The notes beneath the pieces are model-generated. The model did not search any database and was not told the DNA's origin. It saw only the letters and a list, made by a program, of their open reading frames with translations. From the NCBI RefSeq assembly GCF_040957575.1, contig NZ_CP162601.1, positions 248,001 through 312,000 of the forward strand: a DNA stretch of 64,000 nt, read 5' to 3'. The stretch's first letter is position 1; every line of letters starts with the position of its first letter. This DNA comes from Vibrio sp. HB236076 (GTDB lineage Bacteria; Pseudomonadota; Gammaproteobacteria; Enterobacterales; Vibrionaceae). The position numbers were made by a program, and so were the translations under genes. Shown one piece after another: positions 11,060-22,283 of this stretch.

Positions 11060-11076
11060 TCTATTTAAGAGGATAA

Positions 11077-11358
<282 letters not shown>

Positions 11359-11368
11359 GGAGTAGATA

Positions 11369-11701
11369 ATGGAAGCTATCGCTAAACATAACTTTGCTCG
11401 CATTTCTCCACAGAAAGCTCGCTTAGTTGCAGATCAAATTCGTGGTAAAAATGTTGATCAAGCTCTAGAAATCTTGACTTTCAGCGACAAAAAAGCCGCT
11501 GAACTTATCAAGAAAGTTCTTGAATCAGCTATCGCGAACGCGGAGCACAACGAAGGTGCAGACATTGACGATCTTAGTGTCGCTAAAATCTTCGTAGATG
11601 AAGGCCCTATCATGAAGCGTATTATGCCTCGTGCTAAAGGTCGTGCGGATCGTATCTTGAAGCGTTCAAGCCACATCACTGTTGTTGTAGCAGACGCTTG
11701 A
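11369..11701 (+). CDS. rplV: 50S ribosomal protein L22
   Basis: A 110-residue L22. Its long beta hairpin ([18 protein letters not shown]) lines the exit tunnel near the macrolide site and has no visible deletion or insertion. It follows rpsS by ten bases. Confidence 0.98.
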   Translation: MEAIAKHNFARISPQKARLVADQIRGKNVDQALEILTFSDKKAAELIKKVLESAIANAEHNEGADIDDLSVAKIFVDEGPIMKRIMPRAKGRADRILKRSSHITVVVADA

Positions 11702-11718
11702 GACTAGGAGAGTAAGCA

Positions 11719-12417
11719 ATGGGTCAAAAAGTACATCCAAATGGTATTCGTCTAGGCATTGTTAAGCCTTGGAATGCTACATGGTTTGCTAACACCAAAG
11801 ATTTCGCTGACAACCTAGACGGCGACTTCAAGGTACGTCAATTCCTAACTAAAGAATTGGCAAAAGCGTCACTTTCACGCATCGTTATCGAGCGTCCTGC
11901 GAAGAGCATTCGTGTGACTATTCACACTGCTCGTCCTGGCGTTGTTATCGGTAAGAAAGGTGAAGACGTAGAGAAACTTCGTACAGCTGTAGCAAAAATC
12001 GCAGGCGTACCAGCTCAAATCAACATCGCTGAAGTACGTAAGCCTGAGCTTGATGCACAGCTTGTTGGTGACAGCATCGCGTCTCAGCTAGAGCGTCGTG
12101 TTATGTTCCGTCGTGCGATGAAGCGCGCGGTACAAAACGCTATGCGTCTAGGCGCTAAAGGCATCAAAGTAGAAGTAAGTGGCCGTCTAGGCGGTGCTGA
12201 AATTGCACGTTCTGAGTGGTACCGTGAAGGCCGTGTGCCTCTACACACTCTACGTGCTGACATTGATTACGCAACTTCTTCGGCTCACACTCAATACGGT
12301 GTGATCGGCATTAAAACTTGGATCTTCAAAGGTGAAATCCTTGGTGGTATGCCAGCAGCAAATGCTGTAGAGCCAAAAGGCGACAAGCCTAAGAAGCAGC
12401 GTAAAGGCCGTAAGTAA
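11719..12417 (+). CDS. rpsC: 30S ribosomal protein S3
   Basis: A 232-residue S3, part of the mRNA entry channel and its helicase activity. The KH domain signature [14 protein letters not shown] is seen at about residues 75-88. The C-terminal tail is Lys-rich, as usual. Confidence 0.98.
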   Translation: MGQKVHPNGIRLGIVKPWNATWFANTKDFADNLDGDFKVRQFLTKELAKASLSRIVIERPAKSIRVTIHTARPGVVIGKKGEDVEKLRTAVAKIAGVPAQINIAEVRKPELDAQLVGDSIASQLERRVMFRRAMKRAVQNAMRLGAKGIKVEVSGRLGGAEIARSEWYREGRVPLHTLRADIDYATSSAHTQYGVIGIKTWIFKGEILGGMPAANAVEPKGDKPKKQRKGRK

Positions 12418-12428
12418 GGAGTCGACAG

Positions 12429-12839
12429 ATGCTACAACCTAAACGTACTAAGTTCCGTAAGGTTCATACTGGTCGCAACCGTGGTCTAGCGAAAGGTACT
12501 GACGTAAGCTTCGGCACATTCGGCTTGAAAGCTGTTGGCCGTGGTCGTCTAACTGCTCGTCAAATCGAAGCGGCTCGTCGTGCTATGACACGTCACGTTA
12601 AGCGTCAAGGTAAAATCTGGATCCGTGTTTTCCCAGACAAACCAATCACAGAAAAACCACTAGAAGTTCGTCAAGGTAAGGGTAAAGGTAACGTTGAGTA
12701 CTGGGTAGCCCAAATCCAACCTGGTAAGGTTATGTACGAAATGGACGGTGTTCCTGAAGAATTGGCACGTGAAGCGTTCCGTCTTGCGGCGCGTAAACTG
12801 CCATTCAAAACTACATTTGTAAGTAAGCAGGTGATGTGA
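12429..12839 (+). CDS. rplP: 50S ribosomal protein L16
   Basis: A 136-residue L16 that helps position the A-site tRNA. The typical [19 protein letters not shown] start is present. Its TGA stop overlaps the rpmC start by one base. Confidence 0.98.
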   Translation: MLQPKRTKFRKVHTGRNRGLAKGTDVSFGTFGLKAVGRGRLTARQIEAARRAMTRHVKRQGKIWIRVFPDKPITEKPLEVRQGKGKGNVEYWVAQIQPGKVMYEMDGVPEELAREAFRLAARKLPFKTTFVSKQVM

Positions 12840-13030
12840 TGAAAGCACAAGATCTACGCGAAAAAAGCGTTGAAGAGCTTAATGCTGAGCTTTTGAATTT
12901 GCTAAAAGAACAGTTCAACTTGCGCATGCAAGCTGCGACTGGTCAACTGCAGCAAACTCATACTCTAAAAGCTGTACGCCGTGATATCGCACGTGTGAAA
13001 ACTGTTTTGACTGAGAAGGCAGGCGCATAA
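12839..13030 (+). CDS. rpmC: 50S ribosomal protein L29
   Basis: A 63-residue L29 at the tunnel exit beside L23. ATG 12839 was chosen because it matches the family N-terminus ([10 protein letters not shown]) and length; the GTG three bases upstream is not needed. Its stop overlaps the rpsQ start by one base. Confidence 0.97.
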   Translation: MKAQDLREKSVEELNAELLNLLKEQFNLRMQAATGQLQQTHTLKAVRRDIARVKTVLTEKAGA

Positions 13031-13284
13031 TGAGCGACAAAAATCGTACTGAACAAGGTCGTGTAATCAGCGACAAAATGGAAAAATCCATTGTTGTTGC
13101 TATCGATCGTTTCGTAAAGCACCCTATTTACGGAAAGTTCGTTCGTAAAACGACGAAGTTACACGCACATGATGAAAACAACGAGTGTGGCATTGGCGAC
13201 ACTGTTGAAATTCGTGAATGTCGTCCTCTGTCTAAGAAAAAATCTTGGACTTTGGTTCGCGTTGTAGAAAAAGCGAAGATTTAA
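13030..13284 (+). CDS. rpsQ: 30S ribosomal protein S17
   Basis: An 84-residue OB-fold S17, an early-binding 30S protein. Core motifs [18 protein letters not shown] and [15 protein letters not shown] are present. It is the last S10 operon gene before a strong terminator. Confidence 0.98.
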   Translation: MSDKNRTEQGRVISDKMEKSIVVAIDRFVKHPIYGKFVRKTTKLHAHDENNECGIGDTVEIRECRPLSKKKSWTLVRVVEKAKI

Positions 13285-13307
13285 TCGAGTTTTTTCTATA
13301 GAATAAT

Positions 13308-13343
13308 GCGGCTCCAAAAAAATATTTGGAGCCGCTTATTTTT
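13308..13343 (+). terminator. Intrinsic terminator closing the S10 operon
   Basis: An 11-bp stem (GCGGCTCCAAA / TTTGGAGCCGC) with an AT loop and a following T run. It separates the S10 and spc blocks, which are therefore likely to be separate transcription units with limited read-through. Confidence 0.92.
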
Positions 13344-13367
13344 TAACTACCCAATTTGAAAAAAGGG

Positions 13368-13376
13368 TGGTACAAT
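13368..13376 (+). promoter_or_regulatory. Likely spc operon promoter (extended -10)
   Basis: TGGTACAAT fits an extended -10 element (TGn plus TACAAT at 13371-13376), directly downstream of the S10 terminator and 70 bases before rplN. No good -35 box sits at normal spacing, so the exact element is uncertain. Confidence 0.5.
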
Positions 13377-13446
13377 TCGCGTCCCTTTAAAGAGGCAGCC
13401 CGACCCGTGATGGGTCTAGTTTATTAATATTTAGCGGAGCACTAAC

Positions 13447-13818
13447 ATGATCCAAATGCAAAGTATGCTGGACGCAGCTGATAACTCAGGCGCTCGCAGC
13501 GTAATGTGTATTAAGGTTCTGGGTGGCTCTCACCGTCGATATGCACACATTGGTGACATCATCAAAGTTACTGTTAAGGAAGCAATTCCTCGCGGTAAAG
13601 TGAAAAAAGGTGATGTACTAAAGGCGGTGGTAGTTCGCACCCGTAAAGGCGTACGTCGTCCAGACGGTTCTGTCATTCGCTTCGACCGTAATGCTTGCGT
13701 ATTGCTTAATGACAATAGCGAGCAACCAATCGGTACACGTATCTTTGGTCCAGTGACTCGTGAACTTCGCAATGCGAAATTCATGAAGATTGTATCACTG
13801 GCTCCAGAAGTTCTGTAA
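13447..13818 (+). CDS. rplN: 50S ribosomal protein L14
   Basis: A 123-residue L14 at the subunit interface (bridges B5 and B8) and the docking surface of the silencing factor RsfS. The [16 protein letters not shown] start is typical. It is the first gene of the spc operon; GCGGAG lies upstream. Confidence 0.98.
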   Translation: MIQMQSMLDAADNSGARSVMCIKVLGGSHRRYAHIGDIIKVTVKEAIPRGKVKKGDVLKAVVVRTRKGVRRPDGSVIRFDRNACVLLNDNSEQPIGTRIFGPVTRELRNAKFMKIVSLAPEVL

Positions 13819-13830
13819 GGAGCACGTAAG

Positions 13831-14148
13831 ATGGCAGCTAAAATCCGTCGTAATGACGAAGTAATCGTTCTTGCTGGTAAAGACAAAGGCAAGAAAGGTA
13901 AAGTAACTAAGGTTCTGACAACTGGTAAAGTTATCGTTGAAGGTATCAATCTTGTTAAGAAGCACCAAAAGCCTCAACCGGCTCTAGGTCAACAAGGTGG
14001 TATCGTGGAACAAGAAGCAGCAATCGATGCTTCTAACGTTGCACTTTTCAACGCAGCAACTGGTAAAGCAGACCGCGTTGGTTTCCGTTTTGAAGATGGT
14101 AAGAAAGTTCGTTTCTTTAAGTCTAACGGCGAAACCGTTTCTAACTAA
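13831..14148 (+). CDS. rplX: 50S ribosomal protein L24
   Basis: A 105-residue L24, an assembly initiator of the 50S subunit with a KOW motif ([20 protein letters not shown], about residues 9-28). It follows rplN by 12 bases. Confidence 0.98.
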   Translation: MAAKIRRNDEVIVLAGKDKGKKGKVTKVLTTGKVIVEGINLVKKHQKPQPALGQQGGIVEQEAAIDASNVALFNAATGKADRVGFRFEDGKKVRFFKSNGETVSN

Positions 14149-14171
14149 TTAGAGTAATTTGGAGTTCTACT

Positions 14172-14711
14172 ATGGCGAAACTGCATGATTACTACAAGTC
14201 GTCTGTAGTCGCTGAACTGACCAAACAGTTCGGTTACACAAGCGTCATGCAAGTCCCTAGGATTGAGAAAATCACCCTAAACATGGGCGTTGGTGAAGCT
14301 ATCAACGATAAAAAACTGCTAGAAAATGCAGCTTCTGATATGGCAACGATCTCTGGTCAAAAGCCACTTATCACTAAAGCTCGCAAATCTGTTGCAGGTT
14401 TTAAAATTCGTGAAGGCTACCCAATTGGTTGTAAAGTAACCTTACGTGGCGAACGTATGTGGGATTTCATGGAGCGTTTGATTTCTATCGCTCTCCCACG
14501 TGTACGTGACTTCCGTGGCGTTAGCGCTAAGTCTTTTGACGGACGCGGTAACTACAGCATGGGCGTTCGCGAGCAAATCATCTTCCCGGAAATCGACTTT
14601 GATAAAGTTGATCGTGTACGCGGCTTAGACATCACTATTACGACGTCTGCTGGTACTGATGAGGAAGGCCGTGCTCTGCTGGCTGCCTTTAACTTCCCAT
14701 TCCGTAAGTAA
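14172..14711 (+). CDS. rplE: 50S ribosomal protein L5
   Basis: A 179-residue L5 of the central protuberance, which binds 5S rRNA and contacts P-site tRNA. The MGVGEA and [20 protein letters not shown] segments are conserved. In E. coli the rplE/rpsN/rpsH mRNA region is the S8 repression target. Confidence 0.98.
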   Translation: MAKLHDYYKSSVVAELTKQFGYTSVMQVPRIEKITLNMGVGEAINDKKLLENAASDMATISGQKPLITKARKSVAGFKIREGYPIGCKVTLRGERMWDFMERLISIALPRVRDFRGVSAKSFDGRGNYSMGVREQIIFPEIDFDKVDRVRGLDITITTSAGTDEEGRALLAAFNFPFRK

Positions 14712-14728
14712 GGTGAAGGGTTACTGTT

Positions 14729-15034
14729 ATGGCTAAAAATTCAATGAAAGCACGTGAAGTAAAACGTGCAAAGCTCGTAGCTAAGTATGCTGAAAAGCGT
14801 GCTGCGCTAAAAGCTATCATCAGCGATGTAAATGCGTCTGAAGAAGATCGTTGGGATGCGGTACTAAAACTGCAGTCTCTACCACGTGATTCAAGTGCAT
14901 CACGTCAGCGCAACCGTTGTAACCAAACTGGTCGTCCACACGGTTACCTACGTAAGTTCGGTCTAAGCCGTATCAAGGTTCGTGAAGCTTGCATGAAAGG
15001 CGAGATTCCTGGACTTCGTAAGGCTAGCTGGTAA
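14729..15034 (+). CDS. rpsN: 30S ribosomal protein S14 (long, zinc-independent type)
   Basis: A 101-residue S14 of the C-minus type: the four-cysteine zinc knuckle found in short S14 proteins is absent, with only the [20 protein letters not shown] core retained. It binds the 30S head beside S3 and S10. Confidence 0.97.
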   Translation: MAKNSMKAREVKRAKLVAKYAEKRAALKAIISDVNASEEDRWDAVLKLQSLPRDSSASRQRNRCNQTGRPHGYLRKFGLSRIKVREACMKGEIPGLRKASW

Positions 15035-15063
15035 TTGCCACTTAATCATTTGGAGTAAATCAT

Positions 15064-15456
15064 ATGAGCATGCAAGATCCGATTTCGGATATGCTGACCC
15101 GCATTCGTAACGGTCAGGCAGCAAACAAAGTTGCTGTTAAGATGCCTTCTTCAAAGCTTAAAGTTGCAATTGCTGCACTGCTTAAAGCTGAAGGCTACAT
15201 TACTGATTTCGCTGTTGAAGGCGACGCAAAACCTGAGCTGGAAGTTACCCTTAAGTACTTCCAATCAAAACCAGTAATCGAGCAAATCAAACGTGTTTCA
15301 CGTCCTGGTTTGCGCGTCTACAAAAACAAAGACTCTCTTCCAACTGTGATGGGTGGTCTAGGTGTTGCTGTAGTTTCTACTTCCAAGGGTCTGATGTCAG
15401 ACCGTGCTGCGCGTAAAGCTGGCCTTGGCGGTGAAATCATCTGCTACGTAGCTTAA
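15064..15456 (+). CDS. rpsH: 30S ribosomal protein S8
   Basis: A 130-residue S8, a primary 16S rRNA binder in the 30S platform and the known repressor of the spc operon in E. coli. The [18 protein letters not shown] start and the [17 protein letters not shown] end are typical. Confidence 0.98.
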   Translation: MSMQDPISDMLTRIRNGQAANKVAVKMPSSKLKVAIAALLKAEGYITDFAVEGDAKPELEVTLKYFQSKPVIEQIKRVSRPGLRVYKNKDSLPTVMGGLGVAVVSTSKGLMSDRAARKAGLGGEIICYVA

Positions 15457-15468
15457 TAGGAGTAGAAT

Positions 15469-16002
15469 ATGTCTCGTGTTGCAAAAGCACCTGTCGCTAT
15501 TCCAGCAGGCGTAGAGGTGAAGCTAAACGGTCAAGAAGTTACTGTAAAAGGTGCTAAAGGCGAATTATCTCGCACTCTGCATGACGCTGTCGTTATTGCA
15601 CAGGAAGAAAATAATTTAACTTTCGGTCCACGCGAAGGTGTTGTTAACGCATGGTCACAAGCAGGTACTGCTCGTGCACTTGTAAACAACATGGTTGTGG
15701 GTGTTACTGAAGGCTTTACTAAGAAGCTTGTACTTAAAGGTGTAGGTTACCGTGCTGCTATCAAAGGCAACGCTGTTGGTCTAACCCTAGGCTTCTCTCA
15801 CCCAGTTGAGCATGAATTGCCAGCGGGTATTAAAGCTGAATGTCCTAGCCAAACTGAAATCGTGATCACCGGTTGTGACAAGCAACTTGTTGGTCAGGTA
15901 GCGGCTGACATTCGTTCTTACCGTGAGCCTGAGCCTTATAAAGGTAAAGGTGTTCGTTACGCAGATGAAAATGTGCGTACTAAAGAAGCTAAGAAGAAGT
16001 AA
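15469..16002 (+). CDS. rplF: 50S ribosomal protein L6
   Basis: A 177-residue L6 near the factor-binding centre and sarcin-ricin loop. The C-terminal signature [15 protein letters not shown] is present. It follows rpsH by 12 bases. Confidence 0.98.
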   Translation: MSRVAKAPVAIPAGVEVKLNGQEVTVKGAKGELSRTLHDAVVIAQEENNLTFGPREGVVNAWSQAGTARALVNNMVVGVTEGFTKKLVLKGVGYRAAIKGNAVGLTLGFSHPVEHELPAGIKAECPSQTEIVITGCDKQLVGQVAADIRSYREPEPYKGKGVRYADENVRTKEAKKK

Positions 16003-16011
16003 GGTAACACT

Positions 16012-16365
16012 ATGGATAAGAAAGCATCTCGCATCCGTCGTGCTACACGTGCGCGTCGTAAGATTGCAGAACTGGGTGCGACTCGCCTAGTTGTACACCG
16101 TACTCCTCGTCACGTGTACGCGCAGGTTATCGCGGCAAACGGCTCTGAGGTTATCGCAGCAGCTTCTACTGTAGAAAAAGCGATCCGTGAGCAAGTGAAA
16201 TACACTGGTAACATCGATGCTGCTAAAGCAGTAGGTAAAGCTATTGCTGAGCGTGCCCTTGAAAAAGGCGTAACTGCAGTTGCATTTGATCGTTCTGGTT
16301 TCCAATACCACGGTCGAGTAGCGGCGCTAGCAGAATCTGCTCGCGAAGCTGGTCTGAAATTCTAA
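16012..16365 (+). CDS. rplR: 50S ribosomal protein L18
   Basis: A 117-residue L18, which binds 5S rRNA. The basic N-terminus ([17 protein letters not shown]) and [17 protein letters not shown] end fit the family. It follows rplF by nine bases. Confidence 0.98.
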   Translation: MDKKASRIRRATRARRKIAELGATRLVVHRTPRHVYAQVIAANGSEVIAAASTVEKAIREQVKYTGNIDAAKAVGKAIAERALEKGVTAVAFDRSGFQYHGRVAALAESAREAGLKF

Positions 16366-16379
16366 GGTAGGGTTGGAAG

Positions 16380-16880
16380 ATGGCTAAAGAACAACAACAA
16401 GCGAATGATTTGCAAGAAAAGCTAATCGCCGTTAACCGTGTTTCTAAAACGGTTAAAGGTGGTCGAATCATGAGCTTCACTGCACTAACAGTTGTTGGTG
16501 ACGGTAATGGTCGTGTAGGTTTCGGTTACGGCAAAGCTCGTGAAGTACCTGCAGCGATTCAAAAAGCAATGGAAAAAGCGCGTCGTAACATGGTTACTAT
16601 CGCACTTAACGAAGGCACTCTTCACCACCCAGTGAAAGGTCGCCACTCGGGCTCTAAAGTTTACATGCAGCCTGCTACAGAAGGTACAGGTGTTATCGCC
16701 GGTGGTGCGATGCGTGCAGTACTTGAAGTTGCCGGTGTACACAACGTACTATCTAAAGCATACGGTTCTACGAACCCTATCAACATCGTTCGTGCAACGA
16801 TCGATGCACTAGGTAGCATGAAGTCACCAGAAATGGTTGCTGCTAAACGTGGTCTAACTGTTGAATCTATTTCGGAGTAA
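16380..16880 (+). CDS. rpsE: 30S ribosomal protein S5
   Basis: A 166-residue S5 of the 30S body, involved in decoding fidelity and mRNA unwinding. The loop [14 protein letters not shown] at about residues 22-35, where spectinomycin resistance changes arise, looks wild type. Confidence 0.98.
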   Translation: MAKEQQQANDLQEKLIAVNRVSKTVKGGRIMSFTALTVVGDGNGRVGFGYGKAREVPAAIQKAMEKARRNMVTIALNEGTLHHPVKGRHSGSKVYMQPATEGTGVIAGGAMRAVLEVAGVHNVLSKAYGSTNPINIVRATIDALGSMKSPEMVAAKRGLTVESISE

Positions 16881-16887
16881 GAACACC

Positions 16888-17064
16888 ATGGCAACGATTA
16901 AAGTAACTCAGACTAAAAGCTCTATTGGTCGCCTACCTAAGCACAAAGCTACTTTGCGCGGTTTAGGCCTTCGTAAAATCAACCATACAGTTGAACTTGA
17001 AGATACACCATGTGTACGTGGTATGATCAACAAGGTTAACTACATGGTTAAAGTTGAGGAGTAA
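16888..17064 (+). CDS. rpmD: 50S ribosomal protein L30
   Basis: A 58-residue L30. ATG 16888 ([15 protein letters not shown]) fits the family; the longer frame starting inside rpsE at 16861 is rejected. It lies seven bases after rpsE. Confidence 0.97.
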   Translation: MATIKVTQTKSSIGRLPKHKATLRGLGLRKINHTVELEDTPCVRGMINKVNYMVKVEE

Positions 17065-17070
17065 TCAGAA

Positions 17071-17505
17071 ATGCGTTTGAATACTCTATCACCGGCTGCA
17101 GGCGCTAAACCTTCTAAGAAGCGTTTAGGTCGTGGTATCGGTTCTGGCCTAGGTAAAACTGGTGGCCGTGGTCACAAAGGTCAAAAATCTCGTTCTGGCG
17201 GCAGTGTTCGTCCAGGTTTTGAAGGCGGTCAAATGCCTTTGAAACAGCGTCTACCAAAATTCGGTTTCACTTCTCGTAAGAGCCTAGTGACTGCTGAAGT
17301 TCGTCTAGGTGAACTAGCGAAAGTTTCTGGTGACGTCGTTGACCTAAACAGCCTTAAAGCTGCTAACGTTATCACTAAGAACATCGAGTTTGTTAAAGTT
17401 GTTCTTTCAGGTGACATTAACAAAGCAGTGACTGTTAAAGGTCTACGTGTGACTAAAGGCGCTAAAGCTGCAATCGAAGCTGCAGGCGGTAAAATCGAGG
17501 AATAA
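17071..17505 (+). CDS. rplO: 50S ribosomal protein L15
   Basis: A 144-residue L15, a late-assembly 50S protein. The Gly/Arg-rich N-terminal extension ([20 protein letters not shown]) is typical. It lies six bases after rpmD and just before secY. Confidence 0.98.
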   Translation: MRLNTLSPAAGAKPSKKRLGRGIGSGLGKTGGRGHKGQKSRSGGSVRPGFEGGQMPLKQRLPKFGFTSRKSLVTAEVRLGELAKVSGDVVDLNSLKAANVITKNIEFVKVVLSGDINKAVTVKGLRVTKGAKAAIEAAGGKIEE

Positions 17506-17525
17506 TCTCGAGGGACGAGGTACAG

Positions 17526-18860
17526 ATGGCTAAAAAACCAGGACAAGATTTTCGCAGTGCTCAAGGCGGCTTAAGTGAACTAAAGTCGCGCTTATTCTTT
17601 GTAATTGGTGCACTTTTAGTATTTCGAGCCGGCTCTTTTGTGCCGATCCCTGGTATTGACGCAGCTGTACTTGCAGAACTGCTCAATCAGCAACAAGGGA
17701 CCATCATTGACATGTTTAACATGTTCTCTGGTGGTGCTCTTGAGCGTGCTTCCATCCTAGCATTGGGTATCATGCCGTATATCTCGGCATCGATCGTTGT
17801 CCAATTGTTAACGGTGGTTCACCCCGCGTTAGCCGAACTCAAAAAAGAGGGTGAGGCAGGGCGTCGTAAGATTAGCCAATATACGCGGTATGGCACGCTC
17901 GTACTTGCAATCTTCCAAGCGATTGGTATTGCAACAGGTTTGCCGAACATGGTCGACAATCTGGTCGTTATCGACCAAACCATGTTCACCCTGATTGCTA
18001 CCATTAGTTTAGTAACTGGTACCATGTTCTTAATGTGGTTAGGTGAACAAATTACTGAGCGTGGAATTGGTAACGGTATTTCTTTGATTATCTTTGCAGG
18101 TATCATTGCAGGACTACCGTCTGCCATTGGCAGTACGATTGAGCAAGCGCGTCAAGGTGAATTGCACGTGCTTCTTCTACTATTGATTGCGGTAGTTGCT
18201 TTTGCGGTTATCTACTTTGTTGTCTTTATGGAACGCGGTCAACGTCGTATCGTCGTTAACTACGCCAAGCGTCAACAAGGTCGTAAGGTATTCGCAGCAC
18301 AAAGCTCACACTTGCCATTGAAAATTAATATGGCCGGTGTTATCCCAGCAATCTTTGCTTCGAGCATTATCTTGTTCCCCGGAACCTTAGCGCAATGGTT
18401 CGGTCAGGACCAAAGTCAAGGTGTTTTAGGATGGCTAACTGACATCTCTTTAGCACTGAGCCCTGGCCAACCTTTGTATCTAATGCTGTATGCAGTAGCG
18501 ATTATATTTTTCTGCTTCTTTTACACGGCGTTGGTTTTCAACCCGCGTGAAACGGCAGATAACTTGAAGAAGTCGGGTGCATTCATACCCGGTATCCGCC
18601 CAGGTGAGCAGACAGCGAAGTACATTGATAAAGTGATGACACGTTTAACCTTAGCAGGTGCACTGTACATTACCTTTATCTGTCTGATCCCACAGTTCAT
18701 GATGGCCGCGTGGAATGTTCATTTCTACTTTGGCGGTACATCGCTACTGATTGTAGTAGTGGTTATCATGGACTTTATGGCACAGGTACAGACCCACATG
18801 ATGTCAAGTCAGTATGAGTCTGTGTTGAAAAAGGCAAATCTGAAAGGCTACGGCCGTTAA
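17526..18860 (+). CDS. secY: Protein translocase subunit SecY
   Basis: A 444-residue inner-membrane channel protein with ten predicted membrane segments. It forms the SecYEG pore for export and membrane insertion. The periplasmic plug region after the first helix and the cytosolic loop with [16 protein letters not shown] are recognisable. It sits in its universal place between rplO and rpmJ, with GGGACGAGG upstream of ATG 17526. Confidence 0.98.
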   Translation: MAKKPGQDFRSAQGGLSELKSRLFFVIGALLVFRAGSFVPIPGIDAAVLAELLNQQQGTIIDMFNMFSGGALERASILALGIMPYISASIVVQLLTVVHPALAELKKEGEAGRRKISQYTRYGTLVLAIFQAIGIATGLPNMVDNLVVIDQTMFTLIATISLVTGTMFLMWLGEQITERGIGNGISLIIFAGIIAGLPSAIGSTIEQARQGELHVLLLLLIAVVAFAVIYFVVFMERGQRRIVVNYAKRQQGRKVFAAQSSHLPLKINMAGVIPAIFASSIILFPGTLAQWFGQDQSQGVLGWLTDISLALSPGQPLYLMLYAVAIIFFCFFYTALVFNPRETADNLKKSGAFIPGIRPGEQTAKYIDKVMTRLTLAGALYITFICLIPQFMMAAWNVHFYFGGTSLLIVVVVIMDFMAQVQTHMMSSQYESVLKKANLKGYGR

Positions 18861-18887
18861 TTCAGAGTTCCATTACGGAGTTTAGCA

Positions 18888-19004
18888 ATGAAAGTTCGTG
18901 CTTCCGTTAAAAAAATCTGCCGTAACTGTAAAGTAATCAAGCGTAACGGTGTCGTTCGCGTGATCTGTAGCAGTGAGCCAAAGCACAAACAGCGCCAAGG
19001 CTAA
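18888..19004 (+). CDS. rpmJ: 50S ribosomal protein L36 (zinc-ribbon type)
   Basis: A 38-residue L36 ([15 protein letters not shown]... ending KHKQRQG). The zinc ligands Cys11, Cys14, Cys27 and His33 are all present, so this is the C-plus form. It lies 27 bases after secY with a GGAG element upstream, and is the last gene of the spc operon. Confidence 0.97.
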   Translation: MKVRASVKKICRNCKVIKRNGVVRVICSSEPKHKQRQG

Positions 19005-19021
19005 TTAGCAGAAATTTTTAC

Positions 19022-19050
19022 TTGAAAAATAAGGTAGTGTCGAGTATATT
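19022..19050 (+). promoter_or_regulatory. Likely alpha operon promoter, overlapping the spc terminator
   Basis: TTGAAA (19022-19027) and TATATT (19045-19050) are 17 bases apart. The -10 box is exactly the loop of the terminator hairpin at 19031-19066. Confidence 0.6.
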
Positions 19051-19066
19051 CCTCGGCCTACCTTTT
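19031..19066 (+). terminator. Terminator hairpin closing the spc operon
   Basis: AAGGTAG (19031-19037) pairs with CTACCTT (19058-19064), with inner CGAG/CTCG pairing, followed by TTTT. It lies 27 bases after rpmJ and overlaps the promoter call for the next operon. Confidence 0.7.
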
Positions 19067-19084
19067 GCGTGCAAAAGAAGTAGT

Positions 19085-19170
19085 AATCTCGCAGCGTATC
19101 CTCAACGGGCTTTGCTGCGAGTAATTCTTTTTATAAAGTACTAGGAGTGAATAGTGGCCCGTATAGCAGG
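19085..19170 (+). promoter_or_regulatory. Alpha operon leader (S4-binding pseudoknot region)
   Basis: A strong stem CTCGCAGC (19088-19095) / GCTGCGAG (19114-19121) surrounds the block TATCCTCAACGGGCTTT, which closely resembles the E. coli alpha-operon leader bound by S4. The structure extends over the rpsM start, consistent with S4 trapping an inactive translation complex. Confidence 0.8.
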
Positions 19171-19510
19171 CATTAACATTCCTGATCAAAAACATGCTGT
19201 GATTGCACTAACGTCAATCTACGGCATCGGTAAAACTCGCTCTAAAGCTATTCTAGCTGAAGTGGGTATTGCTGAAGATGTTAAGATCAGTGAACTGAAT
19301 GAAGAGCAGATCAATCAACTGCGTGATGGTGTAGCTAAGTACACTGTAGAAGGTGATCTTCGTCGTGAAATTTCCATGAACATCAAGCGTCTGATGGACC
19401 TTGGTTGTTTCCGTGGTCTTCGTCACCGTCGCAGTCTACCTCTACGTGGACAGCGTACTAAAACCAACGCTCGCACCCGTAAGGGTCCGCGTAAGCCGAT
19501 CAAGAAATAA
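19154..19510 (+). CDS. rpsM: 30S ribosomal protein S13
   Basis: A 118-residue S13 of the 30S head that forms bridges to the 50S subunit and contacts P-site tRNA. The start is GTG 19154 preceded by AGGAG, as in E. coli (GTG with [11 protein letters not shown]). It is the first gene of the alpha operon. Confidence 0.98.
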   Translation: MARIAGINIPDQKHAVIALTSIYGIGKTRSKAILAEVGIAEDVKISELNEEQINQLRDGVAKYTVEGDLRREISMNIKRLMDLGCFRGLRHRRSLPLRGQRTKTNARTRKGPRKPIKK

Positions 19511-19523
19511 TCGGGAAGGGTAG

Positions 19524-19919
<396 letters not shown>

Positions 19920-19946
19920 CGTTTCTAGGAGAATTGGAGAAGAATC

Positions 19947-20567
19947 ATGGCAAGATATTTGGGTCCTAAGCTGAAGCTTAGCCGTCGCGAAGGTACAGAC
20001 TTATTCCTTAAGTCAGGCGTACGCGCGATCGATACCAAGTGTAAAATCGATAACGCACCAGGTGTACACGGCGCTCGTCGCGGTCGTCTATCTGAGTATG
20101 GCGTTCAGCTTCGTGAGAAGCAAAAAGTTCGTCGTATGTACGGCGTTCTAGAAAAACAATTCCGTAACTACTACAAAGAAGCGGCACGTCTTAAAGGCAA
20201 CACAGGTGAAAACCTACTTCAACTTCTTGAAGGTCGTCTAGATAACGTCGTTTACCGCATGGGCTTCGGTGCAACTCGCGCAGAAGCACGTCAGCTAGTT
20301 AGCCACAAAGCTATCTTGGTGAATGGTAAAGTTGTAAACGTTCCTTCTTTCAAAGTAGCGGCTGATGACGTTGTTTCTATTCGTGAAAAAGCTCAAAAGC
20401 AATCACGCGTTAAAGCAGCTCTAGAAGTTGCAGAACAACGTGAAAAACCAACTTGGATTGAAGTAGATGCTAGCAAGATGGAAGGTACTTTCAAGCGTAA
20501 GCCTGAACGTTCAGATCTATCAGCTGATATCAACGAACAATTGATCGTCGAGCTTTACTCTAAGTAA
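19947..20567 (+). CDS. rpsD: 30S ribosomal protein S4
   Basis: A 206-residue S4, a primary 16S rRNA binder that affects decoding accuracy and, in gammaproteobacteria, represses the alpha operon through the leader upstream of rpsM. The S4 RNA-binding domain (about residues 95-155, [20 protein letters not shown]) is intact. Confidence 0.98.
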   Translation: MARYLGPKLKLSRREGTDLFLKSGVRAIDTKCKIDNAPGVHGARRGRLSEYGVQLREKQKVRRMYGVLEKQFRNYYKEAARLKGNTGENLLQLLEGRLDNVVYRMGFGATRAEARQLVSHKAILVNGKVVNVPSFKVAADDVVSIREKAQKQSRVKAALEVAEQREKPTWIEVDASKMEGTFKRKPERSDLSADINEQLIVELYSK

Positions 20568-20591
20568 GGTTTAAACTAAAGAGAGGACACA

Positions 20592-21584
20592 ATGCAGGGT
20601 TCTGTAACAGAATTTCTTAAGCCACGTCTAGTTGACATCGAACAAGTTAACTCGACTCACGCAAAAGTAACTCTTGAGCCATTAGAGCGTGGCTTTGGCC
20701 ATACTCTAGGTAATGCACTTCGTCGTATTCTATTATCTTCTATGCCAGGTTGTGCTGTCACAGAAGTAGAAATCGACGGCGTACTTCACGAGTACAGTAC
20801 GAAAGAAGGTGTTCAGGAAGACATTCTTGAAATTCTTCTAAACCTTAAAGGTTTGGCTGTTCGCGTTGCCGAAGGCAAAGATGAAGTTATCATTACGTTA
20901 AACAAATCAGGCTCGGGCCCTGTGGTTGCAGGTGACATCACCCATGATGGTGATGTAGAGATCGCTAACCCGGAACACGTTATCTGTCATTTGACAGACA
21001 ACAATGCTGAGATCGCTATGCGTATCAAAGTTGAACGTGGTCGTGGTTACATTCCAGCTTCTGCTCGTATCCATAATGAAGATGATGAGCGTCCAATTGG
21101 TCGTTTGCTTGTCGATGCCACTTTCAGCCCAGTAGACAAAATTGCCTACGCTGTTGAAGCGGCTCGTGTTGAGCAACGTACCGATTTAGACAAGCTTGTA
21201 ATCGATATGGAAACGAACGGTACTCTAGAACCTGAGGAAGCAATCCGTCGTGCAGCAACAATCCTTGCTGAACAATTGGATGCGTTCGTAGATCTTCGCG
21301 ATGTACGTGTACCTGAGGAGAAAGAAGAGAAGCCAGAATTCGATCCTATCCTACTGCGTCCTGTAGACGATCTTGAACTAACAGTTCGCTCTGCTAACTG
21401 TTTGAAAGCAGAAGCGATTCACTACATCGGTGATCTAGTACAGCGTACTGAGGTTGAGCTACTTAAAACGCCTAACCTTGGTAAGAAATCTCTGACCGAG
21501 ATTAAAGACGTACTTGCATCACGTGGCCTTTCTCTGGGTATGCGCCTAGAAAACTGGCCGCCGGCGTCTATCGCTGAAGATTAA
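20592..21584 (+). CDS. rpoA: RNA polymerase alpha subunit
   Basis: A 330-residue alpha subunit: an N-terminal domain for dimerisation and core assembly (about 1-235), an acidic linker ([12 protein letters not shown]), and a C-terminal domain (about 250-330) that binds UP elements and activators. The CTD segment [16 protein letters not shown] includes the conserved DNA-contacting Arg. Only the last residues differ from the enteric sequence. Confidence 0.98.
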   Translation: MQGSVTEFLKPRLVDIEQVNSTHAKVTLEPLERGFGHTLGNALRRILLSSMPGCAVTEVEIDGVLHEYSTKEGVQEDILEILLNLKGLAVRVAEGKDEVIITLNKSGSGPVVAGDITHDGDVEIANPEHVICHLTDNNAEIAMRIKVERGRGYIPASARIHNEDDERPIGRLLVDATFSPVDKIAYAVEAARVEQRTDLDKLVIDMETNGTLEPEEAIRRAATILAEQLDAFVDLRDVRVPEEKEEKPEFDPILLRPVDDLELTVRSANCLKAEAIHYIGDLVQRTEVELLKTPNLGKKSLTEIKDVLASRGLSLGMRLENWPPASIAED

Positions 21585-21607
21585 TCGATACTAGTTAGAA
21601 GGATTAG

Positions 21608-21991
<384 letters not shown>

Positions 21992-22009
21992 TTTATTACT
22001 GTAATGCAG

Positions 22010-22041
22010 AAAAAGCCGAGCTTAATAGCTCGGCTTTTTTA
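22010..22041 (+). terminator. Intrinsic terminator closing the alpha operon
   Basis: AAAAGCCGAGC (22011-22021) pairs with GCTCGGCTTTT (22028-22038) around a six-base loop, with T run. The A-rich left arm makes it potentially bidirectional. Confidence 0.93.
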
Positions 22042-22099
22042 TTATTAGTGATTGACCATCTCGCAAGTGCTTTTTCTCAACTTGCTCACTGCCTATCTA

Positions 22100-22282
22100 T
22101 AGAATCGATGTTGCTTAATCCTCCGTTAACTCAATAACTGGATAAAAACGCGATAACATAGTTAAGAAAATAACCTTTAGAATAACTACTTACTGTCTTG
22201 TCTTTATAAGCAAATAGGTTGCCTTATTCTCAAGCTTTATCTTTTCCCTACCGTTTATTAGCTTTAGGCGATAAGGATTATT
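22100..22282 (+). repeat. Dispersed ~182-bp repeat, copy B
   Basis: Copy B of the element described at 7671-7852. It aligns without gaps to copy A over the core at an offset of 14,430 bases (AAAACGCGATAAC, GTTAAGAAAATAAC, TTATTCTCAAGCTTT). Its two ends are more decayed than those of the other copies. It fills the gap between the alpha-operon terminator and the phosphatase gene. Confidence 0.75.
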
Positions 22283-22283
22283 G

